NCBI GenBank assembly: GCA_032622095.1
Contig: CP136066.1
Span: forward strand, 48,520,911-48,584,910
Length of the DNA stretch: 64,000 nt
Direction: 5' to 3'
Origin: Siphonodentalium dalli
Lineage: Eukaryota > Mollusca > Scaphopoda > Gadilida > Siphonodentaliidae
Part shown: one piece after another, positions 33,160 to 45,764 of the stretch
Layout of the letters: each line of letters starts with the position of its first letter
How positions within the stretch are numbered: position 1 is the first letter of the stretch
The notes under the pieces: model-generated
Databases searched by the model: none
Seen by the model: only the letters and a program-made list of their open reading frames with translations
Told to the model about the DNA's origin: nothing
Made by a program: the position numbers and the translations under genes

Positions 33160-33688
33160 TTAGCCACGTCCCTGCATGTACCCATGATTTCCAAATCTAG
33201 CTCAGACGTGAATTATTTGTCAACGAGACAGGCAGTTAACATGGCGACGAATTAAGAATATGTAGGATTATACTAGGCCTATATATAACACTTTTAATTT
33301 TGAAGGCGGATTTATTATGTAAACATGCACGTACTACAATTTAACGGGGTTTTTTTTGTGCTTAGTAAAATGTATCGGTATACCATTGGATGAGAAACGT
33401 CGATTTGATGTATATTGAATCGAAGCAGACGAACTATATTGACGGGGCATTTCTGTAGATCGCGGATTATGATTAATGAACAAATATTCCACAAGATTAA
33501 TGGTCTTCAGCCTAATATATCATATTTCAAGATACAGCGACAAATAGACGATTATTGTGTGGAATTTTGGAGAACCCTAACCAACGCTGTGGAGATCCTG
33601 CATGAGTATAATCATTAATATGACGTTTCGAGATTATGGGTACTCTAATATAACGTGTCGAGCTTATGGGTACTCTATTCATGGCATG
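33160..33688. other. unannotated stretch
   Basis: 33440-33570 resembles 26236-26330 (TAGATC..., ATTCCACAAGATTAATGGTC-like, ATATATCATATTTCAAGA), so it is a diverged copy of a dispersed repeat. No gene. Confidence 0.45.
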
Positions 33689-33689
33689 A

Positions 33690-35770
33690 TATGACCTCCC
33701 TCGATCTTCAAGTAGCTGGTATACATATGACTTCCATAACGGATGTGATGCATTTTAATTTCTCTTCCTATCGATGGAAGCTTCGCGATGGTTTCATGGG
33801 TTTGTCACCATAAAAACGCTTCTCTTGTCGGGACGTGGCCGACAGGTAGCGGTCTGTCTATATAAGAAAAAGTCTACGTATATCATCTCGACAGTAGATC
33901 AGACGATTATTAATGGGATTCATACGAGACCTGCAAACTCAAGGACCTCCCTCCCTAAATCACATCTAACATGGAGGATTAGACTGTTTGTGTTCACGTC
34001 ACCAATGTCCCACCCAGGAATGTTGCTATAGAGGGTCTCCTTTGGGTGTGAACAACTTGGTATTTCTCAGTCCAAACCGAAATTTTAAAGTCTTGGAAAT
34101 TTAATTTGCCCCACCCCGCCTTCATGGCTTGTAATTTTTCACTATAGTGTCTTAAGATTTCCAACTGTTGGAAATTTCCAACAGTTATGGTTGCAAATTT
34201 CCAGCTGATAGCGATTTCAGTCCAAACATTTTACATAATATAAGAAATCACAGAATACCTACATTTTTGTTTGAATACCGAAATATGTCAAGAGTGTCTC
34301 GAAAAGGAAAAAAATATAGAATTTTCACGAGCGACTGCAAGAAATTGGATATTTCTTTTCAGACACGAATGAGATGTTTCAGGTATTCAAACACAAAAAT
34401 GTAGGTATTCGTTTTAGTATATGCGCTTATTAGTGATCAAAGCCCTGTAGTAAAGATTTATGACATGATCTTCACTCCCTCGATATTCAAGTATAGCTGG
34501 TATACATATGACTTCCATAACCGATGTGATGTATTTTAATTTCTCTTCGAATGGAAGCGTCGCGATAGTCTGTCACCATAAAAACGCTTCTCGTGTCGTG
34601 GCCGACAGGTAGCGGTCTGTCTATATAAGAAACAGTCTACGTATATCATCTCGACAGTAGATCAGACGATTATTAATGGGATTCATACGAGACCTGCAAA
34701 CTCAAGAATCTCCTTCCCTAAATCACATCTAACTTGGAGGATTAGACTGTTTGTGTTCACGTCACCAATGTCCCACACAGGAATGTTGATATAGAGGGTC
34801 TCCTTTGGGTGTTAACAACTTGGTATTTCTAACTCCAAACCGAAATTTTAAAGTCTTGGAAATTTAATTTGCCCCACCCCCGCCTTCATGGCTTGTAATT
34901 CCACTATAAGATTTCCAACTGTTGGAAATTTCCAACCGTTATGGTTGCAAATTTCCAGCTGATAGCGATTTCAGTCCAAACATTTTACATAATATAAGAA
35001 ATAACAGAATATACCTACATTTTTGTTTGAATACCGAAATATCTCAAGAGTGTCTCGAAAAGGAAAACAATATAGAATTTTCACGAGCGACTGCAAGAAA
35101 TTGGATATTTCTTTTCAGACACGAATGAGATGTTTCAGGTATTCAAACACAAAAATGTAGGTATTCGTTTTATTATATGCGCTTATTGGTGATCAAAGCC
35201 CTGTAGTAAAGATTCATGACATTATCTTCCCTCCCTCGATCTTCAAGTATAGCTGGTATACATATGACTTCCATAACCGATGTGATGCATTTTAATTTCT
35301 CTTCGAATGGAAGCGTCGCGATGGTCTGTCACCATAAAAACGATTCTCGTGTCGTGGCCGCCACGTAGCGGTCTGTATATATATAAAAAAGTATACGTAT
35401 ATCATCTCGACAGTAGATCAGAAGAATGGTAATGGGATTCATACGAGACCTACAAACTCAAGAACCTCCCTCCCTAAATCACATCTAACATGGGGGATTA
35501 GACTGTTGGTGTTCACGCCATCAATGTTCCATCCAGGAACGTTGCTAAAGGGTCTCCTTTAGGGTGTGAACAACTTGGAATTTCCAACTGCACCCCACCC
35601 TTGAACCAGACAGAAAGTTTCAAGTCTTGGAAATTTCATTTCCACCCTCCCTCTTGGCTTGTAATTTTTCAACTAGTGTCTCAAGATTTCCAACTATTGC
35701 AATTTTCCGACCTTTATGGTTGGAAAATTTTCAGCTGATGGCAATTTCAGTCCAAACATTTGACAAAGTA
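33690..35770 (+). repeat. large tandem repeat, three units of about 760 bp
   Basis: Units begin near CTCCCTCGATCTTCAAGTA at about 33696, 34475 and 35231 and share ACATATGACTTCCATAAC, AGTCTACGTATATCATCTCG and TGGTTGCAAATTTCCAGCTG. Copies 1 and 2 are close. Copy 3 diverges in its second half. The repeated CAACTGTTGGAAATTTCC block is related to repeat K. ORFs of 78 and 68 codons in copies 1 and 2 differ by small frame changes, which argues against constraint. Confidence 0.9.
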
Positions 35771-36204
35771 TAAGACAATGCTGTGTGATTTGTCTGAATT
35801 GTTCACACTCAATATTGGTTTCAAACTCCATCAAATTAATTTGAACCTATATCTGAAATTTCCAACTAATGTGTGAGGAATTAAATTTCCAACTGTTGAA
35901 AATTTGTACCAAATTTGGAAAAGAGACACCCCAAAGCTCCGATAAGATACAACAATTATATGTTGGTGTAAATATATTTATGTTCCAATCCTGACACATG
36001 GATATGTAAATAACATCAAAACAAACGTACGTAAATATGACAGTGCATGCATGCACTGGTGCATGTATACATACACGGAATAATTGGTAAGGGAATTAAA
36101 CAGCAAGCCCGTGGTTATTCCCCTTTTGTTGCGCTCCCAATCTCCATTAAGTTGAGAGGGGATCGGGCGGGGAATATTACGTTGGAAAGAGATTTATGTA
36201 TTGA

Positions 36205-36246
36205 TAGTGGAGAGAGAGAGGGAGAGAGAGAGAGAGAGAGAGAGAG
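36205..36246. repeat. (GA)n microsatellite
   Basis: About 35 bp of GA repeats with one GGG interruption. Confidence 0.95.
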
Positions 36247-36377
36247 GGGTGTGGGCGGGTGAGAAGGAAAGAACGAAAAAAGTAAAAGGGGGAGAGGAGC
36301 ATAGTTGATTATATGATTATGTTAGCCCTTCCTATACGACTCATTGATGAGAAGCCATCCCTCAGGAAATGTCCAGT

Positions 36378-36516
36378 TATACAGAATCTACAACTCGTCC
36401 CCAGTTTATAGCGGAATTTACAAAACGAGTCCAGTAAATTTGACGAGGTCCATGCCTAAATTACTGGACAAGTTTTTTAAATTCCGCTTTAAACTTGGGA
36501 CGAGTTATAGATTCTA
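36378..36516. repeat. long imperfect palindrome (hairpin 4)
   Basis: Arms of about 60 bp: AGAATCTACAACTCGTCCC, TAGCGGAATTTA and GTCCAGTAAATTT on the left, and their complements on the right. The centre is GACGAGGTCCATGCC. Confidence 0.8.
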
Positions 36517-37118
36517 TTTAATACATCATCCGAAACCTCGATAAAACATACTTAAATCAACAAATGGGACGTGAAACTAACATCGGCTTCTATAAAGCCT
36601 GCGATGACGTTTCACGTAACTATGTGTTGTTTTCCAGCGATAAGAAATAGTCCCAGATAAATAAAGACTCTTTGACGTATTTACCAAAACGATTGCAACA
36701 ATGGGATTGTGCTCTAACGAAAGTTGTCAAACTATCAAGAGAAAACGTTCCCCACAAAACCATTCATGACACATATATATGCATGTATTTCAACAGATCG
36801 CAATGCCTTCGCTCGAGTGTTTTACAAAATATTCCCTGCCTCGACAGGCCTCGATTGAATTATTTCACATCACCAGTTCAATCGAGTGATTATTCTGTTT
36901 ATCATATTCCACTGTAAGCATCTGTTTTAGCATAAATCGGAATAATACCACCATTATACGCATATATTTCTATAGCGCGTATGAATATGCGCTAGTTAAA
37001 GTGACATGGTTCACTTGTAAAATTATCGTTTATAATCACTAGAAAATTCAAGGTAAATCACACATAGGAATGTAATAGAGCAGCATAAACAACTTTGTCG
37101 ATGCGGAAACTGTTATAA

Positions 37119-37511
37119 CCCTTTACCCAACAGAAGGGCCCTGTGCCAATGCATTCTCTTATATATGCGAGTCGACCATAGGTCGCCTCGCATATATAAG
37201 AGAATGCATTGGCTTAACACATTAAAAATTATAAAATTGTTAAAGAATGTAAGAAAAAATGATAAAAAGTGTTAAAAAAAGATTTTTTTTTAGGCCAATG
37301 CATTCTCTTATATATGCGAGGCGACCTATGGTCGACTCGCATATATAAGAGAATGCATTGGCACAGGGCATATCTGTAACTATCACAATGTGGTCAATGA
37401 CCCGGTTCCAATGATATCCATATTTGTATGGTTTTATTGAGACAGACCCAAGATATTTCAGGCTGTTGAAGCTTTATTTGGCCGGTTTTGGCCGGTTTGT
37501 TGGGTAAAGGG
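37119..37511. mobile_element. MITE family E, copy 3
   Basis: The right end abuts TTAA. The left flank reads TTATAA in place of TTAA. Two intact 69-bp palindromes (37145-37213 and 37294-37362) are oppositely oriented. Relative to copy 1 the whole element is inverted, with ACCGGCC blocks near the right end. Confidence 0.88.
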
Positions 37512-37598
37512 TTAACCCACGTAGAGCAAAAACTGATATCAGGTCGAGATGTATGTCCCCATTAGTTTTTGGAATACTAATGCTCCTCTATAGTACAA

Positions 37599-38403
37599 GA
37601 AGCTGGAGAAATTCCCTGGTTGTTAATGGGTTTCTCACTCTGCCGTGAACAAAAACGTGTGGACAATAGTAAAATGTCATTTGTGTGGAATATAAGTAAC
37701 CCTTTCGTTGGCCGCTTTATGAATAATGTATAAGATAAGTTTAATAGGCAAAACAACCTTATAAGGACAGTATGCAAACATAATAATATATAGTTGTACA
37801 TTGAACAATATAATAAATGATATAATAATAGATGGTAATATATAGCTGAATGTATATAGGGTCGTCTCGTCTTCATTTATTCATTGCTTATGAGGCGATG
37901 CTCATCGCGTGCGGAAATAATTTTCGGATTATATGACATATTGAAGTGCATGAATTTGAAATATTGTTGGATAGGATTTTGACAAGCTGTTCAGTTTGTG
38001 TCATGTTTTCAAAGCCTGGGAACTGTGTCTTCATAAGAGTTATTAGTTCGAGCCGCGGTGTGCGGTAAGCACTACATTCCAAAAGAAAGTGTTTTTCATC
38101 TTCAATAGCATCATCGGAACAAAATATACATAGTCTTTGTTCCAATGCCGTCGGTGGTTGGGTGTGGCGTCCCTTTTCAATAGCCAGTTTATGATTACTT
38201 ATACGCAGTCTAGTAAAAACGATTCTATTTTCTATTGATGGTGTGTGAAGAAGATAAGGTTCTATTTCGTACTTAAGTTTGAATAGTCGGTATGTTCGTA
38301 ATTTATTACTTAATTTATTATATATGATTCCATATATTGTATGCACGGTGTTTCTTTGTTGAATACACACTTTGGTCACACACATATCGTTCTTGATCTA
38401 CTA
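37599..38403 (-). mobile_element. 3' part of a non-LTR retrotransposon (LINE)
   Basis: Comprises the C-terminal coding fragment below plus about 290 bp downstream. It matches 40035-40258, which carries both ends but lacks about 590 bp of the middle. The shared left and right limits mark the repeat unit. No reverse transcriptase core is present, so the copy is 5'-truncated. Confidence 0.65.
37888..38385 (-). pseudogene. C-terminal fragment of a LINE ORF2-type protein
   Basis: A 165-residue frame. It contains LSNKLRTYRLFK, then RLRISNHKLAIEKGRH at about 59-74, then a zinc-binding-like C-x2-C-x9-H-x4-C motif (C86, C89, H99, C104; LCIFC and KHFLLEC). This arrangement is common in the C-terminal tails after the reverse transcriptase domain in animal non-LTR retrotransposons. 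No FADD-type catalytic motif is present, and stop codons lie directly upstream of the first methionine, so only the tail survives. A role in transposition is inferred from family resemblance. It is not expected to be active. Confidence 0.65.
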
Positions 38404-38617
38404 TTTTAGTCTGGTCGATAAAAGGTTTGACCTAGAAAAAAAATGGACTAAGTTGTTTTTATTCAATTTTGAAGAGGAATATATCCAAAACAAATTATCC
38501 AAATCCACGAAAATCCGCTTTGAGCAATTTTTTTAACAGAGATTTTAAAAATGCCCATGTTCCGGTCTTGGAAAGTAAGTTTTTCTACAATATCCGTCTT
38601 CGGCGAAACAGAACGGC

Positions 38618-38728
38618 TTACTCCTCCATCAGATATATAGCAGTATAACAGAATAGAGTGACAAGGCCAGAAACTAATGCAATCGCGGCCACGAAATGGC
38701 TGTCAAAATGGCCGCAGCTCCAAGCCAT
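38618..38728 (-). CDS. candidate small membrane-protein exon
   Basis: The ATG at 38728 opens 36 codons beginning MAWSCGHFDSHF, followed by a hydrophobic segment of about 21 residues (AAIALVSGLVTLFCYTAIYL), then MEE and a stop. Codon use is more GC-rich than the surroundings. GTAAGC overlaps the last codon and stop, so this could also be a first exon spliced before the stop. The start is preceded on the same strand by CGTATC and overlaps a YY1-like block (AAAATGGCCGC on the opposite strand), as in many 5' exons. The frame stays open upstream to a methionine at 38830, but that part looks non-coding. Family unknown. Confidence 0.35.
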   Translation of the reverse strand: MAWSCGHFDSHFVAAIALVSGLVTLFCYTAIYLMEE

Positions 38729-38829
38729 GATACGACGAACGCAACATATTGGATAACCGACTAGAAGTGAAAATGCGTATTGGTAATTTATAAGTATGTT
38801 CTTAAATATATTTAAAGGTACACATATCA

Positions 38830-40030
38830 TTAAAACAGATCCATCTGGAGGATTTATCGGTCACTCAAACACAAGTTGAACCCAATGATTTACGTCTTCA
38901 AAGTTCGGGTTTTATGCTCAGAATGCAATCAACAGTCAGGCCAAAAACAAAAATCGGGCATGCAGCACAAACGCAGTAACGTTTCGTCACACAGTCCGTG
39001 GTAGTTTCATTTGGAATGATTATTAATTATATTGCATTTAAATTCGGAATTTTCAACACATGTCGTAATGTTGATTATACTGTAAAGAAACACTCATATA
39101 TTCAATAGATTAGCATCCCATCTCACCAGATCGAAGAGACTTTACATCGTACATTTTATTTAAGACTAATTTGTATGCTGCTACCAAACTGGTTTCTTAG
39201 TAGACGATTTTGTTCAATTAACTTCAGTCGGCACTTTACAACGGGAGTATGCTACCACGCAATACACAATATTTGTTTTCACTATCTTGTTGTTTGAAAA
39301 TATCTTACCATTGCCACCCACGCACTTGATCTAAATGCCAGGCCATCGGCGTTTAAAGCTATTATTTCTGCGTTGATCATTCACTCAAAGATGCTATATT
39401 TATAGTTTTGTGTGCAACAGATATGTGTAACATTAGGGGAAAATGGTAAACGCGGTGATGCGGTTGCAGAAAACGTAGCACCTTTCGCGTAAATATATGT
39501 GTGGCCTTTTAGTGAATATAAGCAAATCTAATTTCCAGCTATAAAGTTTGTCTCTGTCACAGTATGTATAGGCAATTTTGGTTAAGTTGAGAATTTATTG
39601 AAGATGGCCTGTGGACTGTGGTGCTACTTTGTATTTTGATAAATGCGTTCATAGTATGTACAACCATGCGTTATTGGAATAAAAGCGAAATATTCGTGTC
39701 ATCACTTTACCGGAGGCAACTATGACTACTATTTCAAGACACGGACAATATAGGATCTAAACATTTTACCGAGTACTCTAGCTCTCATACTGTTCTATAG
39801 TATTGAATTTTGACAGATTTGATATGTTGTAGATATACAACAGTAGAAAAGGTCACATAATCAATTCATCCCTATTATATCACATTTAACTGTTTAATTA
39901 AACATTGCATAATTATATCACCGATTCAAGATAAACAATACAGATAAAACTGCGTTATTTCTCTCTTCCTGTGCTCACAAAAAGTTGTTAGCAGCTGTTG
40001 TATGTGACCTATTTCGCTTGCTCTCTCGTG
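38830..40030. other. unannotated stretch, no gene seen
   Basis: AT-rich with no repeat family or exon recognised. Confidence 0.4.
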
Positions 40031-40034
40031 AGAT

Positions 40035-40258
40035 ACATTAGAGAGAAGCTGGAGAAATTCCCTGGTTGCTAATGGGATGTGCCACTCTACCGTGAGCAAA
40101 AACGTGCGCTCAATAGTAAAACGCAATTTATGCGGAATATAAATAACCCCTTCGTGGGCCGCTTTGTGAATATGATTCCATATATAGTATAGTGTTTCTT
40201 TGTTGAATACACCATTTAACCACGCACATATAGTTCCTGATCTACTTACTATTTAGGC
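40035..40258 (-). mobile_element. internally deleted copy of the LINE 3' repeat
   Basis: AGCTGGAGAAATTCCCTGGT to CCGCTTTGTGAATA matches 37599-37735. The sequence then jumps to ATGATTCCATATATAGTA, which matches 38320-38403. The coding fragment is missing. Confidence 0.75.
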
Positions 40259-40259
40259 C

Positions 40260-41065
40260 TTCATAAACACAAACGCCGTCAATCGTTGAAGGAGCCGCCG
40301 CATTCGTGAATTTTCAAATAATCTCAATTTCAAACAATCAATTTGAAGGGAAAAATCATTATCCTTTATAACCAATGTATGTTTTATTGTATGTAACAAC
40401 ACGTGTGTACCCTCACAATATGAGATATATGTAAGAATTATGAAACATAAGTGGTTTAAAAAATAAAACACACCCATTTTTCCATGTAGCTCGATAGACA
40501 GTTTGACAGGAAATATTTTCAATAAACACACTGTATTATCTGGACTACATGTATATATATGAACCCAACCTGGATATACGCTCAGTCTACCATCTGAAAT
40601 CATGACTGTCTCCGAGAAAATAAATAACATTTTTCATTTCACATTTTAGTATTTTTTATCGGGTAAAGGACCAAAGCAACAAAAATCAACATAAATATTT
40701 TTCAACCACGTTTTCAATAATCTGGCAGAGAGAATACTCAATACTGATTCACCTTTTCAAACATTATGTAGTTTGATGGGGATTTTTCCTATCGACCTAT
40801 TGGGTGTTATAACCCCATTTACTTTACTTGAATAGCATGAAAAATATGTAACTTTTAACTGTTTTCAGGTACCAAAAACTTCTATAAAATATTGTTTTTC
40901 AAAAGTGCAGTTCATATATCCATGATATCATATCCGATCATCACGAGATGAGACTTAATTATTCTTGATACGTGAAATTTAATAATTATTTTTATTTAGA
41001 ATGGTAACTGTCCATCAATAAATTACAGCGACGATTAATTAAAGGGATATGCTGGATTTTGTTCA
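40260..41065. other. unannotated stretch
   Basis: Holds a 125-codon minus-strand ORF (40253-40630) without recognisable domains. That length is expected by chance in 64 kb of six-frame AT-rich DNA. Confidence 0.4.
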
Positions 41066-41209
41066 CTGACATAATAAATACGTTACGGGACGCTAAGTGG
41101 TCGGATATGGTGTCATGTGAGGCTCTGAGAGATCAATATTGATCTTACTTCGCCTCACATGACATCATATGTATCCGACCACTAAGCGTCCCGTAACTTA
41201 TATTGTCAG
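41066..41209. repeat. near-perfect palindrome (hairpin 5)
   Basis: Arms of about 65 bp, GTTACGGGACGCTAAGTGG / CCACTAAGCGTCCCGTAAC and TGTCATGTGAGGC / GCCTCACATGACA, surround AGATCAATATTGATCT. Confidence 0.92.
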
Positions 41210-43029
41210 TTCAGGTTGAGTGTGAATATAAGTATTGCATGTTGATTTTGTCGTGGAAGTGCATGGGTGTAGAGTCGAGACTCGACCATCATTGGAAATG
41301 GGTGCTAAATGGTCATTTAATTTGCCACTTCAGTGTGAATATAAGTAATAGGTGTTTTCTTTGTCATGACAGTAGTGCATTGATTGTGGAATCGAAGGAG
41401 TATATATGTATATACGGAAGATGGCACATTGATATGTATAAAACAATGTTTATACAATATCAAAATGGGCGCGAAGTGCCCAGATGGACAGCAGTGCAGG
41501 GGTCTGTCGCCATATATATATATACACGCTGCTGAATACAAGTTCCCAAAGGGAGCTTGTTCAAGATTATAATGCATGTGCGCGAAGTGTTCAGATGGGC
41601 TGCGGACCAGTCCGTCGGTGAATAAAGTCTCTGTTTCAGTTACTGTAGTATATATAGTAATAACGTAATATATGTTGATTTTGTAGCATTCCATATGTGC
41701 ATGCATATATGTGGGTGATGGTAGAAAATACAGTTTTTAATGAAATAAAGTGTTCTAGAGCCATAGGCACATAGCGGAAACCAGAAAGTAACGAAGAACA
41801 TTTATATACCCGTCATTTTGACGGGCAATACCCTAGTGATGTCATATTATGCAATTCAAAATTTAACTCAACATTATGATACCAATGAAGTCTCCTTTCA
41901 TAGATTCAAGACAATAAGCTGTTTGGTGACTGGATTGTTATGTGATATTATTAATTATTCTAGCAGTTCTTGGTACCGAAAGGGACAACAAAAGAAAATA
42001 ATATGTTCAACCTCTCAGCTGTATTAAAATCCATTGTGTTGTCGTCAATTGATAATCTATATAGATGTACAGTGAAGATGGTGATATTTTTCGCACGATA
42101 TATCCAGAGAAATTCTTTGTTGAAAAATCTCTTGTAACTTTTGGCAGGATTTATACAAAACGCGTGTCTACCCTTTGAGTTAGTATTGACTATTAACAAT
42201 GTGCGCCGTCAATACGAAACGCGCAAACGCTTTATCATAATCTGTTGTTCTGAAACACTTTCTAATTCGTTTCCACTCGAGTAGGCATTATGAGGTAACT
42301 GGACACATAGATATGTACAAGTCTTTAAAAGGTCGTGAATAATATACAAGCAGTGTATACAAAATTGTAATGTGACAATCGATGACCCTATTATTAGAAT
42401 AGTCGAGCCTCTACATGTTAGAGGCTCGGAAGTGGAATAGGACAAGCATGATATCTTGGGGTATTTACTTATATACCATTTGGGTGAATACATAATGAGG
42501 TGTTTGGTAATACACTTCGGGATTGGTCCCGCTGTTATGGTCATTTCCTATGACCATATTTGGGAGCCGTCTTCATTGTGTGTAGGTCTTGGCTGGGAGT
42601 AAGATGTGTGAGGTTTCCTTAAGGAACCGAACACGGATATTCGAGTTTGGGGTTCTACCTATAGGGACAGTGATATAATATACACGGAGTGTTATATATC
42701 CTTGAATCAAGTTATGGGAATCGGTAGTTATGTCACATCATTACCCGATAAGATAGTGTGATATCAACGGCTTTCGTGTAATCATCATTGTTGAAACAGA
42801 ATCATCTTATAGCGAATATAAATATCGTTTTGCTGCAATACCAGTTATAGTCTCACACCTTACATGGACAGTATATTTGGAGACTATCTTGTTATCCCTA
42901 AACGATTAATCGTATATTTGATCTTACCCGGCTTAAGTGTTAAGTAATCCTTAGTATATTGCACGTGTGGTATGGCCTCAATATACACATGTGGTAAAGA
43001 TGCTGGTGATGTCGCTATATGATTGCGTG
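41210..43029. other. unannotated stretch, no confident gene
   Basis: Contains ORFs up to 129 codons with no recognisable domain, and a small perfect hairpin at 42404-42428 (GAGCCTCTA...TAGAGGCTC). An ATATATATATAC run lies near 41515. Confidence 0.4.
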
Positions 43030-43505
43030 ACCCCCACCCCTGAATCCAAAATACTACTTAACAGAGGGGTGCATGCTGAATACCTGCTAACAGAGGGTGT
43101 TAATCCCGTATAGCAGTTAACGGAGGGGTGAATCTCTTAATATAAATTAACATAGGGGTGCATGCTGAATACCTACTAACAGAGGGGGTGAATTCCGAAT
43201 AGCAGTTAACGGAGGGGTGAATCCCTTAATACCAGTTAACAGAGGGGTGCCTGCTGAATACCTGCTAGTAACAGAGGGCGTGAATCCCGAATAGCAGTTA
43301 ACGGAGGGGTGAATCTCTTAATACCAGTTAACAGAGGGGTGCATGCTGAATACCTGCTAACAGAGGGGGTGAATCCAGAATAGCAGTTAACGGAAGGGTG
43401 AACCCCTTAATGCCTGCTAACAGAGGGGGTGAATGCTGAATACCTGCTAACAGAGGGGGTGAATGCTGAATACCTGCTAACATAGGGGGTGAATGTTGAA
43501 TATCA
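43030..43505. repeat. degenerate 29-31-bp minisatellite, about 15 units
   Basis: Units vary around TTAACAGAGGGGTGCATG + CTGAATACC and TTAACGGAGGGGTGAATC + CCGAATAGC. The two unit types tend to alternate. Confidence 0.92.
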
Positions 43506-43509
43506 TGCA

Positions 43510-44505
43510 GTTAAGAAAATCTGAGATGAAGGAAATAGATTTCACACTTCAATATCATCTATTTTCATCAAATTTCTCACTGTAAACCATATTAAGGGGG
43601 AGACTCACGTTTGCAAGGAATTATCAACAACGAATTTCACTGGATCTATCAGGCAAATAAATCTTAAGTTTGAAACTCATATCATCATCTTCATTCATAA
43701 AGAATCTGAGCAATTGTTGAGAGACAACAAAAACAGTGGATTTTAATACATTTGAGACGTTGAAAATATGATTTTATCTTTTGTTCGGTCTGTGTGTAGA
43801 CAGTTGACCTATTACTTCCATCGAATTTCGAAATAAGACGAATTAAATCACGATTCTTCTGTTCCAGATTCAAATTCTCGACGTTTTGTGAAGTATTGTT
43901 TATCGGATTGTCCACGGTTGGTTAGGCGGACAAAATATTAACCGGAGTTATTGATTCGCACACCGGTCGGAGAAAGAGCGAACCACCAATTAACCCTATT
44001 CAGTCGACAGAAATATGTAGAATACAAGAAAAGCCTGGAAATCCCACGTTAAACAATGAGGGGGGGGGGGGGTCAGAACAAGTTCCATACACGTGTGATA
44101 CCCTTTTACCTTTGGCAATTTGTTTAGCCGACCACCCCTCGATCCATATAAATTAGTCTCTAGTAACGATGGCAGACTAATACCAGGCAATAGAAGTGGA
44201 AGTCATACACGTTTTATTGTAGGATAAATAAACACCAACATAACGTATGTCGTAGAATGGGGAGCTCTGTGTAGCACTATAGCTCCAGTACCTTTTGTAA
44301 GTGTTTCGACCTGTTTGTATCACCATGTTAATGGGTTTCCACGCCTGATCTATGTCAGGAGGTAGATATTTTAGGTGGACTAGGTAGATCTATATACAGA
44401 AAACTACTTAATTGTTAAGCTCAGTAAACCACATGAATTAATCTATGATACCTTAAGACCACATCAAGCGTATTATGTAACAATACAAATGTAAAAAAGA
44501 TTACA
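43510..44505. other. unannotated stretch
   Basis: A run of about 12 G residues lies at 44059-44072. No gene or shared repeat is seen. Confidence 0.4.
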
Positions 44506-44509
44506 TTAA

Positions 44510-44959
44510 AGGTACTCAATCCGATTCGATGGTCCCCATATCATCAGATCCCAACATCAACAACACTTTTTGAAATGCCGCTTCAGTTATCAGAATCGAG
44601 TAATTGCCCAAAAATAATGCTAACCACAGTCAACTATAGTATAAAATTGCCCAAAAACCTGTTATTTATCAACATTTTGTTCAACGAAATTTTGCTGGTT
44701 TGTCAAATATCTGAGACAAAAAAGGCCACTTGATTTTACAGTTATCAACCTTCATCCACATTTTGGTCCGATACCGTCTTCTCGTCGACTGTTTACTGGG
44801 CAACTTAAAATTATCGGTGATGAAAAATAATACATTACAGACATCGATATCTGATCACTCTGAGCTTTGGTGGGTGGGTTCCTAGATTCGAATCAACTAT
44901 TGTTTACCTCCGAAGCCAAAGAAATAGTAATTTGCAGCGTTGATTCGGATTATGCATCT
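44510..44959 (+). mobile_element. MITE family A, copy 3
   Basis: TTAA flanks both ends exactly (44506-44509 and 44960-44963). Termini AGGTACTCAATCCGATTC and GATTCGGATTATGCATCT. Same orientation as copy 1. Confidence 0.85.
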
Positions 44960-45165
44960 TTAATATTATTTGTGACATAGTTTTAGAAGGGAACTTTTGG
45001 GAAGAGCGTTCTCATCAAGTATACAAATTGATTGGATGAATAACTGCCATAAAAAGTGCATGATCTGAACAAGTAAAAGTCCTGTAAAAATATATATGTT
45101 CCGGTTCATGAATGTCTCACTGGCTTTTTCTCAAATAGCGCGGATTTACCATCCACCGCGAACTT

Positions 45166-45293
45166 TAGAAAACGGTATACTTTCATAACAACATCATTTT
45201 CTCCCACCAGCATCATAACAATCCAGACAATTTCAGTAGGAGTCCTGCAGGACCAACCAGCATCAATACAAGGACCACTCAACCAGTGGGGTG
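45166..45293 (+). mobile_element. TIR element J, fragment
   Basis: Resembles the right arm of 32601-33156: AACGGTATACTTTCATAACA, CAGGACCAACCAGCATC and GGACCACTCAACCAGTGGGG. The left part is missing. Confidence 0.6.
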
Positions 45294-45764
45294 AATTCGT
45301 GAGCGTAATTTAAAAGTATGATTCCTGGTCACCAGGATCACAGACTTATCGACGTTTCGACGGATTTTCCTAAATAATTTCTACCAAAGTTACTAACCCA
45401 ACATTATAGGTCATACGCCTCATACACTATAAGTTTATAAATGTACTGTGTGATATAAATCCTCCGATTCCGACTCGTTACTCTATAAAGTAATGTATAA
45501 TGATGTAATTTGAAAACCACACCATATCTGCGCGCGGCGTAATGACCTTATTAGCCATGAAATACACTCCGACGTTATCGAATCAAGGAACGGGGAATGT
45601 AACAGCTTGTTACTTTTTCTGTCAAACTTTCTTGACCGTCCTGGTAATTCGGTTCGGTAAACAAATCTAACACAATTATCTATAGCGAAGTGGTTGCGAT
45701 ATGACGAAAAATCCCATACTCGGGCTGTGTGGGTGTATATCATGTCAATACTCTGGAATTTACT

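Noticed and set aside
37888-38385. Host zinc-finger gene
   Set aside because: The CCHC-like motif, together with RLRISNHKLAIEKGRH, fits the tail of non-LTR retrotransposon proteins, and a related fragment lies 2 kb away.
40253-40630. 125-codon minus-strand ORF
   Set aside because: No domain or splice context. About one such ORF is expected by chance in this much AT-rich DNA.
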